From NCBI GenBank assembly GCA_963665455.1, contig OY762279.1, positions 1,178,001-1,242,000 on the forward strand: 64,000 nucleotides of DNA, read 5' to 3'. How positions within the stretch are numbered: position 1 is the stretch's first letter; each line of letters opens with the position of its first letter. The stretch comes from VXNE01 sp963665455 (GTDB taxonomy: Bacteria > Pseudomonadota > Gammaproteobacteria > Pseudomonadales > Azotimanducaceae). Below, piece after piece: positions 45,096 through 52,270 of the stretch. A program made the position numbers and the translations under genes. Below the pieces are notes generated by a model. That model was not told the DNA's origin, did not search any database, and was given only the letters and a program-made list of their open reading frames with translations.

Positions 45096-46001
45096 ATGAT
45101 GAGCGAGACGATCGAGCGCGCTCCTGCGCCCTGGCGCGACTACCTGGAGATGACCAAGCCCAGGGTCGTGCTCCTCATGCTGCTTTGCGCGGCCGTGGGC
45201 ATGGCCCTGGCACCCGGGCCGGTGACGGCGGAAGCCGTGCTCTGGGGCTTGGCGGGCATCGCGTTGGTCGCCGGGTCCGCCGCGACGGTCAACCACATCG
45301 CGGACGCGCGGATCGACGCCCGCATGGCGCGCACTCGACACCGGCCCGTGGCCCAGGGACGCCTCGGCACCGGCGCCGGCGCGACCTTCGCCGGGATCTT
45401 GGGCGTCGCGGGGATGGGGGTGCTGTACTTCCTCGTCAATCCGCTGACCGCCTGGCTGAACCTCCTTTCCTGGGTGGGCTATGGACTCGTCTACACGATG
45501 TACCTGAAGCGGGCCACACCCCAGAACATCGTCATCGGCGGGCTCTTCGGGGCCGCCCCGCCGCTCTTCGGCTGGACCGCCATCACCAATTCAATCGACC
45601 TCGAACCGCTGCTGCTGGTGCTCATCATCTTCGTGTGGACGCCGCCACATTTCTGGGCGCTGGCGCTCGACAGGAAAGAGGAGTACGCCGACGCGGACAT
45701 CCCGATGCTGCCCGTCACGCACGGGGAGACGTACACGCGGCGGCAAATCCTGTTCTACGCGGTTCTGCTGGCGGTCGTGAGCGTCTTGCCGTTCCTGACC
45801 GGCATGAGCGGGCTCGTGTATCTGGTCGGCGCCGTCGCCTTGGGGGCGCGGTTCCTGTACTGGGCGGTCGTGCTCTTGCGGAGCCGCGCGAAGCACGCCC
45901 CCATGGCCACGTTCCGCTATTCCATCGTCTACCTGATGGCGCTCTTCGTGCTGCTCGTGGCGGACCGGCACCTCGTGCCGGCGGCCTTCGCCGCATGGTA
46001 G
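45096..46001 (+). CDS. ctaB: Protoheme IX farnesyltransferase (heme O synthase)
   Basis: The 301-residue membrane prenyltransferase starts MMSETIERAPAPWRDYLEMT, with KPRVVLLMLLCAA, the Asp-rich site NHIADARIDARMARTRHRP and a second block YLKRATPQNIVIGGLFGA. It makes heme O for CtaA. Confidence 0.96.
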   Translation: MMSETIERAPAPWRDYLEMTKPRVVLLMLLCAAVGMALAPGPVTAEAVLWGLAGIALVAGSAATVNHIADARIDARMARTRHRPVAQGRLGTGAGATFAGILGVAGMGVLYFLVNPLTAWLNLLSWVGYGLVYTMYLKRATPQNIVIGGLFGAAPPLFGWTAITNSIDLEPLLLVLIIFVWTPPHFWALALDRKEEYADADIPMLPVTHGETYTRRQILFYAVLLAVVSVLPFLTGMSGLVYLVGAVALGARFLYWAVVLLRSRAKHAPMATFRYSIVYLMALFVLLVADRHLVPAAFAAW

Positions 46002-46621
46002 TGCCGCGTCGGGCCTTCGTGGCCTGTGGCATGGTGTTGCTCGCCGCCTTGGCGGCGTGCGGCGGTGGTCCAGAGGAAGCGCGCGTGGCCGCGGTTCGCG
46101 GGGAAACGGGGCTCATCGTGTTCCCGACGCCGCGGAACCTCCGGATCCCGCCGCTGGTGGACCAGCACGGGAGCACGTTCGGGGCCGAAGCCTTGCGGGG
46201 CAAGTGGTCGTTCCTCTTCCTCGGCTACGCGTCCTGCCCGGACATCTGCCCCGTGACCATGGCGACCCTGCGGGACGCCGAGCGCGCGTTGGACGATCCG
46301 CGCTTCCAGGCGGTACTCGTGACGGCGGACCCCAAGCGCGACACGCCCGACACGCTACGTACGTACGTTGAGGTCTTCTCGCCCCGTTTCCTCGGCGTCA
46401 CGGGAGCGGAGGGCCCGTTGCGTGCGTTCGGGCTCGAACTCGCGGCCCACTTCAGCAAGATGGCCCCGGCGGACGGGGCGCCGGCGGACCGCTACCTGGT
46501 GGACCACTCCGGGCACGCCGCCATCGTCGATCCTTCCGGCCGGTTCGCCGCGATCCTCAAGAACCCGCGCCGCAGCGAGAACGTCGTGCAGGCGTTTCGG
46601 GCGCTCGCGGGTACCAGATAG
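45995..46621 (+). CDS. SCO1/SenC-family copper chaperone lipoprotein
   Basis: The 208-residue protein has an N-terminal lipoprotein signal (LLAALAAC lipobox), a thioredoxin-like fold with the copper-binding CPDIC (CXXXC) and a distal His in VDHSGH. It delivers copper to the CuA site of cytochrome oxidase. It overlaps ctaB by seven bases; the structural cox genes are not in the window. Confidence 0.93.
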   Translation: MVVPRRAFVACGMVLLAALAACGGGPEEARVAAVRGETGLIVFPTPRNLRIPPLVDQHGSTFGAEALRGKWSFLFLGYASCPDICPVTMATLRDAERALDDPRFQAVLVTADPKRDTPDTLRTYVEVFSPRFLGVTGAEGPLRAFGLELAAHFSKMAPADGAPADRYLVDHSGHAAIVDPSGRFAAILKNPRRSENVVQAFRALAGTR

Positions 46622-46700
46622 CACGCACGTCGCCGGCCGGACCAAAGTTGAAATAGCCCGGCGCGCTCCCGTATGCTCGCGGCGCGAAGACGAGGTGGGC

Positions 46701-47966
46701 ATGCCCGAAGCCGCGCAGGTCGCGGACGATTCGATCACGCGATACGCGACGGTGCGGCGGCAGACGGAGATGCTGTGCCGTCCGCTGGCCGTGGACGACT
46801 ATGGCGTCCAGCCGATGGACGACGCGAGCCCGCCCAAGTGGCACCTCGCCCACACCACCTGGTTCTTCGAGACCTTCCTGCTCAAGCCCTTCGTGGAGCG
46901 GTACCGACCGTTCGCCGAGGGCTTCGAGGCACTCTTCAATTCCTACTACAACGGGGTCGGCCGACCGTTCCCGCGCCCCCGGCGCGGGACGCTGTCGCGG
47001 CCGACAGTCGAGGAGGTATACGCCTATCGACAGCACGTGGACGCGGCGATGGCGCCGCTGCTGGGGCGCGGCCACGAAGCCGTGCGGGCGCGGATCGAAC
47101 TCGGGCTCCACCACGAGCAGCAACACCAGGAGCTGATCGTCACGGACCTGAAGTACACCTTGGGCACGAACCCGTTGCGACCGGCCTATCGCGAAGACTT
47201 GGACGACGCCGATTGCGCCCTCCGGCCCGTCGCATTCGTCGAGTTTCCCGGGGGCTTCGCCGAGATCGGCACGGCGGGCACGGAATTCTGCTTCGACAAT
47301 GAAACACCACGCCACCGGGTCTGGCTGCAACCCTTCGCGTTGGCGGACCGCCTGGTCACGAACGCCGAATACCTGGCGTTCATGGAGGACGGCGGATACC
47401 GCGCACCCGCCCTGTGGCTGTCGGATGGCTGGGACGCGGTGGAGCGCGGCGGATGGGAGGCACCCCTCTATTGGCACGGCGTCGACGGCGCTTGGTGCGA
47501 GTACCGCCTCTCTGGTTCGGCACCGTTGGACCCCCACGCCCCGGTGACCCACGTCAGCTTCTACGAGGCCGACGCGTACGCGCGTTGGGCCGATGCGCGG
47601 CTGCCCCTCGAGGCGGAGTGGGAGTCCGTCGCCGCACGGTTTGTTGCGGACGCTGGGGACGTGGCGGGCCACTTCGCCGACGGGGGACGCCTGCATCCCA
47701 GTTCGCCCGAAGGCCCCGGCATGGCGCAACTCTTCGGCGATGCCTGGGAGTGGACGTCGAGCGCCTACGTCCCCTACCCCGGCTACCGCCCGCTGGCCGG
47801 GACCTTGGGCGAGTACAACGGCAAGTTCATGGCGAACCAGATCGTCCTGCGCGGCGGCTCGTGCGCCACGCCGCCGGGGCATGTCCGGGCCACGTACCGC
47901 AACTTCTTCCACGGCCCCGACCGCTGGCAATTCACCGGCATCCGGCTCGCCCGCGATGCCGGTTAG
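46701..47966 (+). CDS. egtB: Ergothioneine biosynthesis protein EgtB
   Basis: The 421-residue protein has an N-terminal DinB-like domain with KWHLAHTTWFFETF and the iron site HX3HXE as HEQQHQE, then a C-terminal FGE-sulfatase domain (FGDAWEWTSS, LRGGSCATP). EgtB joins a thiol to hercynine using oxygen. It overlaps egtD by 11 bases. No egtA, egtC or egtE is beside it. Confidence 0.95.
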   Translation: MPEAAQVADDSITRYATVRRQTEMLCRPLAVDDYGVQPMDDASPPKWHLAHTTWFFETFLLKPFVERYRPFAEGFEALFNSYYNGVGRPFPRPRRGTLSRPTVEEVYAYRQHVDAAMAPLLGRGHEAVRARIELGLHHEQQHQELIVTDLKYTLGTNPLRPAYREDLDDADCALRPVAFVEFPGGFAEIGTAGTEFCFDNETPRHRVWLQPFALADRLVTNAEYLAFMEDGGYRAPALWLSDGWDAVERGGWEAPLYWHGVDGAWCEYRLSGSAPLDPHAPVTHVSFYEADAYARWADARLPLEAEWESVAARFVADAGDVAGHFADGGRLHPSSPEGPGMAQLFGDAWEWTSSAYVPYPGYRPLAGTLGEYNGKFMANQIVLRGGSCATPPGHVRATYRNFFHGPDRWQFTGIRLARDAG

Positions 47967-48936
47967 CGCCCCGCCGGCCCCGGAGTTCCGTTTTCACGAC
48001 CGGCGGCCCGACCTGCCGGACGCGATGGCGGAAGCCGTCGCCGGGCTGTCCCGGACGGCGAAGCGTGTTCCCCCGAAGTACTTCTACGATGAAGCGGGTT
48101 CGCGCCTCTTCGACGACATCACGCGGTTGCCCGAGTACTACCTGACGCGCACCGAGGTAGGCATCCTGCGGGACAACCGGGAGGACATGGCGCGCGCCGT
48201 GGGCGACCGCGTGTGCCTCGTGGAGTACGGCAGCGGTTCGAGCGAGAAGATCCGCATCCTGCTCGACGCCTGCCGGCCCGTGGCGTACGTCCCCGTGGAC
48301 ATTTCGCGGGCGCACCTGCTGCGGTCCGCCCGGGCGATCTACGACGACTTCGACTGGCTCTCGGTCCATCCCACCTGCGCCGACTACAGCCGCGCCTTCA
48401 CCCTGCCGGAGGTGGCGTCGGCGCTGCCCTGCGTGGCCTTCTTCCCGGGCTCGAGCATCGGCAACTTCGATCCGGGGGAGGTGCCGGCGTTCCTCGCCGG
48501 GGTCGGCGAAGTCGTCGGGCGCGGTGGCCGCCTCATCGTGGGGGTGGACGCGAAGAAGGACGCGGACGTCCTGCACGCGGCGTACAACGACGGCCAGGGC
48601 GTGACGGAGGCCTTCAACCTCAACCTGCTGCGGCATCTGAACGATCTGCTCGACGCGGACTTCGACCTGGCCCGGTTCGAGCACGAGGCCGAATACAACC
48701 CGGCGCGGGGGCGGATCGAGATGTACCTGACGAGCACGGCGGCGCAGCGCGTGCGGCTGAACGGTGCCGAGATCGCCTTCGAGGCGGGCGAGCGCATCCA
48801 CACGGAGAACTCCTACAAGTATCACCCCGAAGAGTTCCTGGAGCTTGCCGGCGAGGCGGGCTTCGTACGCCAGCGCATGTGGACGGACGAGCGCGCGTAC
48901 TTCATGGTCATGCTGCTGGAGTACACCGGCGGCTGA
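47956..48936 (+). CDS. egtD: L-histidine N-alpha-methyltransferase EgtD
   Basis: The 326-residue SAM enzyme makes hercynine. It has PPKYFYDEAGSRLFDDITRLPEYYLTR-type start (read in two parts), the SAM site LVEYGSGSSEKIRILLDA, FFPGSSIGNF and a C-terminal HTENSYKYHPEEF. It follows egtB with an overlap. Confidence 0.95.
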   Translation: MPVSAPPAPEFRFHDRRPDLPDAMAEAVAGLSRTAKRVPPKYFYDEAGSRLFDDITRLPEYYLTRTEVGILRDNREDMARAVGDRVCLVEYGSGSSEKIRILLDACRPVAYVPVDISRAHLLRSARAIYDDFDWLSVHPTCADYSRAFTLPEVASALPCVAFFPGSSIGNFDPGEVPAFLAGVGEVVGRGGRLIVGVDAKKDADVLHAAYNDGQGVTEAFNLNLLRHLNDLLDADFDLARFEHEAEYNPARGRIEMYLTSTAAQRVRLNGAEIAFEAGERIHTENSYKYHPEEFLELAGEAGFVRQRMWTDERAYFMVMLLEYTGG

Positions 48937-49017
48937 CGAGGTTGACCCCGCCCCGGCCTTAACCCGCGGCGACGTTTGTTGATAGCCTGCCCGCCAAGGA
49001 CGCCGCGGGAGTTCCGG

Positions 49018-49860
49018 ATGCACGAAATCGGCGAACTGGAAACCTATCTCTACGACCTCAAGGGCTACCTGGTCATCGAGGACGTCCTGAGTCCCGAAGA
49101 AGTCGCCCGCTTGAAGGCGCTCGTCGATGGCACGGAGCTCGACGACCTGCCCCCGAGCCACCGCTTCGGCGGTGCCGGGGGCTCCGCGCCGACCGGGCCG
49201 GGCTTCCTCGCCTGGGGCGAACCGTTCGTGGCGCTGATGGATCACCCGCTCACCATGAACGTGATGCGCGCCCAGCTCGGCGATTGCTTCCGCCTCGACC
49301 GCATCTTCGGCATGCACATGAAGCAGGGCCTCCCGAATGGCCACCTGCACTCGGACTACGGGGCATCGCACCCGTTCTCCCGCGCGGAACGCGGGCGCTT
49401 CTTCACGCCTCCCGCCCATGAAGCGCTGCACGGCTTCGGCGTGGCGGCCTGGAACCTGACGGATAGCGGGCCGGAGCACGGCGGGCTGCGCGTCATCCCC
49501 GGCAGCCACCACAGCCACTACAAGCTGCCGAAGGTGATCCGGCAGGACGCCTACGACGACGTGGTCGTCATCCCGGAAGCCCCGGCCGGCAGCGTGACGT
49601 TCTTCTCCGAGGCGCTCACCCACGGCACGGCGGCATGGCGGGCGGATCACCACCGCTACACCCTGCTCTACAAGTATTGCGCCTCCCAGCTCACGTGGTC
49701 CCGCACGCGGGTGACGGCACCAGAGGGCGCTGAGTTGACGGAGCGGCAGCGCCTGCTGCTGGAGGAACCCGCGGGGTCGAAGTGGTTCTTCCCTTCGCTC
49801 TTCCCGGAGGACGAGGAGCGGCGGGCCAACGAGGAAGCGACGCCGAAGGCGGCGTCCTAG
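49018..49860 (+). CDS. Phytanoyl-CoA dioxygenase family (PhyH) protein
   Basis: The 280-residue Fe(II)/2-oxoglutarate oxygenase has the HXD iron ligands as HSD in GHLHSDYG, a distal His in LTHGTAAWR and an Arg in HHRYTLLY for 2-oxoglutarate. The start at 49018 has GGGAG upstream. Substrate unknown. It ends just before the intergenic sequence that leads to the IS element. Confidence 0.85.
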   Translation: MHEIGELETYLYDLKGYLVIEDVLSPEEVARLKALVDGTELDDLPPSHRFGGAGGSAPTGPGFLAWGEPFVALMDHPLTMNVMRAQLGDCFRLDRIFGMHMKQGLPNGHLHSDYGASHPFSRAERGRFFTPPAHEALHGFGVAAWNLTDSGPEHGGLRVIPGSHHSHYKLPKVIRQDAYDDVVVIPEAPAGSVTFFSEALTHGTAAWRADHHRYTLLYKYCASQLTWSRTRVTAPEGAELTERQRLLLEEPAGSKWFFPSLFPEDEERRANEEATPKAAS

Positions 49861-50106
49861 CCCGCATTTCTCACCAAGTCGCTTATGCATGGACCGCAAG
49901 TCCTTGGTCCATTTGGGTTTATCGTCGATCTCAAGCGTCGGTCGCCGGATGCAGACCGCTGGCCGCGCCCTCGCCGGTCTTTTCGCCCCGTGCGCGCACG
50001 TGCTCCCTCAAACTTAGGCCCCACTAGGCTTTCGGTCGCGAGCACGCGCACGGAGCGAAAATCCTCGGCGATCATCACGGCCCATGGTGAGAAAATGCGG
50101 GCTGAT

Positions 50107-50121
50107 ATGTTTTGACCTGTC
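50107..50121. repeat. Left inverted repeat of the IS element
   Basis: ATGTTTTGACCTGTC; 14 of 15 bases match the reverse complement of the right repeat. It lies beyond the 3' end of the transposase gene. Confidence 0.8.
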
Positions 50122-50645
50122 AATCGGTACTCCGTTCCAGGGTGCTCCGATCGCACCGAGTTCGTCGAGGCGACGGTTCGGAACGGTCGTGACCCGCCTT
50201 TTCCGGCGCCCGTCGGGGTGTCGCGGCCAACCGGGGGCACGGAGCGATTTCCACGGGCCGTCCACGGCCGCGGTCCCCGCAAATGATGGAGCGGCGGTGG
50301 GCGGGCGGTGGAAATCGCGGGCGCCGGCCCGGCCGGCGATGTTCGCCAGCCGTGCCGGGTCCGGCGCGGGCGCGGTGGGTCGGGTCCGGCGCGGGCGCGG
50401 TGGGTCGGGACGGGGCCGGACAGATTGCGACGGTGGATCATGCTGATATGCGTGGATTGGTTACCGACCCTACCTCACTGCGTCGCGGAGCTGGCCTCTC
50501 TCTAGTGGCGGGGGTCGTCGCGCCGGAGGGTCCGCGTTGCGAACCATCCGCCGACGCCGTCGTAGCCCGGCCGAGGGTTCTCCACACCGGCCCGGCCCCG
50601 CCCCGATCCAACACTCGAAACGAACTCCCTTCCTTCAACCGCGCG
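50122..50645. other. Long non-coding arm of the IS element, candidate bridge/seek RNA region
   Basis: No gene is seen in this 524-base stretch downstream of the transposase. It is GC-rich, includes a 25-base tandem repeat at 50356-50405 and many potential hairpins. In IS1111-type elements the guide (bridge or seek) RNA is encoded in the arm after the transposase; assigning one here is inference from that layout. Confidence 0.4.
50356..50405. repeat. 25-bp tandem repeat, two copies
   Basis: Two identical adjacent copies of a 25-base unit that starts CGGGTCCGGCGCGGGCGCGG and ends TGGGT, followed by four bases of a third (CGGG). It lies in the non-coding arm of the IS element. Confidence 0.9.
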
Positions 50646-51800
50646 TCAACGCGTCGCCGACGTCCCGGCGCCGGCCTCCGCCATCCGCGCCACCTCGACG
50701 CGGACGATGTCCCACACGAAGCCGGCCAGCTCGCGCGCCACGGCCACGGTCGTCTGCTTGGTGTTCTTGCCGGACGCGAGCAGGTGCCGGTAGCGACCGC
50801 ACAGGCGCCGCTGGGCGCGCCACGCGATGGCCCTGGCCTCTTCGGACGCGCCGGCCGCCTTGCGTTCCAGGTGCGCCGTGCGCCGCGCCGGGAACCGGTA
50901 GCTCCAGGCCGACTCCACCAGCGCGCGCCGCGCCGCCCCGTTGCCGGTGCGCGTGATCGCGCCGCGGCGGCGCCGCCCGCCCGAGCTGTGCTCGCTCGGC
51001 ACCAACCCCAGGAACGCCATCAACTGGCGCGGCGAGTCGAAGCGGCCGATGTCGCCCAGCTCCGCCAGCAGCGTCGCCGCCGTGATCCGGTCCACGCCGC
51101 GCAACGCCACCAACGCGCGCACCACCGGCGCCAGCGACCAATCGGACAACGCCCGCTCCAGCTGGCCCGTCAGCGCCGCGACCCGCTCGCCCGCGGTCCG
51201 CGCCGCCTCCAGGTACTCCCGGTACGCCCACTCCTGCCAGTCCCGCTCGAAGCGCTGGCCGTCCAGCCACGCCCAGTGCGCCCTGCTCCAGCGCCCGGCC
51301 GACCAGCGGCGGTCGTGGCGCAGCAGGAACGCGCCGAGGCGCTGGCGCGCCCTGCGCTCCGCGTCCTTCAGGTCCGACCGCGCCCGCACCAGGTCCCGCA
51401 TCGCCTCGTGGTCCTCGTCCGGAACCCACACCGCCGTCAACTCGCCGCCGCGCGACAGCCGCGCCAGCTTGCGCGCGTCGCGACGGTCCGTCTTCACCCG
51501 CTCCGCCGGCGCCCTGGGGATGCGCGACGGCGCCACCACCTCGCAGTCGAAGCCCAGCTCCCGCAACTGGCGGTACAACCCATACCCACAGGGCCCCGCC
51601 TCGTAGCTGAACAACGGCATCCCGCCGCCGTGCGCCGCGCACAACTCCCGCGCCAGCCTGGCGACCGCCGCCGGTCGGTTCGCGATCTCACCGAGATCCT
51701 CCGGCGCCCCGCGCCCCGCCGGCGCCACCGCCACCGCGATCGTGTCCTTGTGCACGTCCAACCCGACGTACGCCCCGTACGACCCCCCGCAATCACTCAT
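50646..51800 (-). CDS. IS110-family transposase
   Basis: The 384-residue protein has the DEDD RuvC-like domain (YVGLDVHKDT, FSYEAG, VKTDRRDARKLA) and the C-terminal IS116/IS110/IS902 domain (ALRGVDRITAATLLAELGD, FLGLVPSEHSSGGRRRRGAITRTGN with the serine region). The start at 51800 follows GGAGGGCGGG; ATGs further upstream lack this. No internal stop or shift was seen, so it may be active. Confidence 0.95.
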   Translation of the reverse strand: MSDCGGSYGAYVGLDVHKDTIAVAVAPAGRGAPEDLGEIANRPAAVARLARELCAAHGGGMPLFSYEAGPCGYGLYRQLRELGFDCEVVAPSRIPRAPAERVKTDRRDARKLARLSRGGELTAVWVPDEDHEAMRDLVRARSDLKDAERRARQRLGAFLLRHDRRWSAGRWSRAHWAWLDGQRFERDWQEWAYREYLEAARTAGERVAALTGQLERALSDWSLAPVVRALVALRGVDRITAATLLAELGDIGRFDSPRQLMAFLGLVPSEHSSGGRRRRGAITRTGNGAARRALVESAWSYRFPARRTAHLERKAAGASEEARAIAWRAQRRLCGRYRHLLASGKNTKQTTVAVARELAGFVWDIVRVEVARMAEAGAGTSATR

Positions 51801-51905
51801 CCCGCCCTCCGACATCTTGTAGTCTTGCAACCTCCTGCCCTCCTCAATGTGGCCCTGCCTTGCCCGGCACTCCGCCGCCAAGGTAACCCACGCGCGTTGA
51901 GGACG

Positions 51906-51920
51906 GGCAGGTCAAAACAT
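51906..51920. repeat. Right inverted repeat of the IS element
   Basis: GGCAGGTCAAAACAT, the reverse complement of the left repeat with one mismatch. It lies 29 bases from the stop of the DUF2782-like gene, which is intact. Confidence 0.8.
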
Positions 51921-51949
51921 GATGTCTAGCCGACCGGGCACCAAACGTC

Positions 51950-52270
51950 TCAGAACTCGATGATCCGCCACTGGGGCACGACTAGCCCCGCCTGGTCCAC
52001 GTCGCCGAATCCATCCGTCGGATCGACCGGGACCAAGTAGTACGGCTTGCCGAAGCTCGGCACCACCTTGACCATGCGCAGGTGCCCGTTCTGGCGGTAC
52101 TCGTAGACCGTGCGGTCCTCGCCTTCGATCAGGGTGATGTCGGGTCCGCGCTCGGCGGTCTCCTGCGCCGCCGCGGACAGCGCGCATGCGAAAACGGTGG
52201 CGGAGAGGGCGGCACTGCGCAGGGTGTGGCCTCGTGTGATAGCGTGACCGGGCGGGAGGCAATGTAGCAT
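51950..52270 (-). CDS. DUF2782 family protein, exported
   Basis: The protein has a signal-peptide-like N terminus (RSAALSATVFACALSAAAQ) and the DUF2782 core: IEGEDRTVYEYRQNGHLRMV, KPYYLVPVDPTDGFG and a C-terminal VPQWRIIEF. Such genes commonly sit beside polA in gammaproteobacteria; function unknown. The ATG at 52270 overlaps the polA start, so a CTG at 52222 (behind CGAGG) may be the true start, giving a shorter signal peptide. Confidence 0.8.
   Translation of the reverse strand: MLHCLPPGHAITRGHTLRSAALSATVFACALSAAAQETAERGPDITLIEGEDRTVYEYRQNGHLRMVKVVPSFGKPYYLVPVDPTDGFGDVDQAGLVVPQWRIIEF

Larger units (their letters stand above)
50107..51920. mobile_element. IS110-family insertion sequence with inverted-repeat ends
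   Basis: The 1814-base unit is bounded by 15-base inverted repeats (ATGTTTTGACCTGTC at 50107-50121; its partner, one mismatch, at 51906-51920). It contains one transposase gene on the minus strand, a short upstream arm of about 105 bases and a long non-coding downstream arm. Inverted repeats with a long arm after the transposase point to the IS1111 subgroup. True ends may extend a few bases beyond the repeats. No target duplication was looked for beyond a visual check, and none was seen. Confidence 0.75.
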
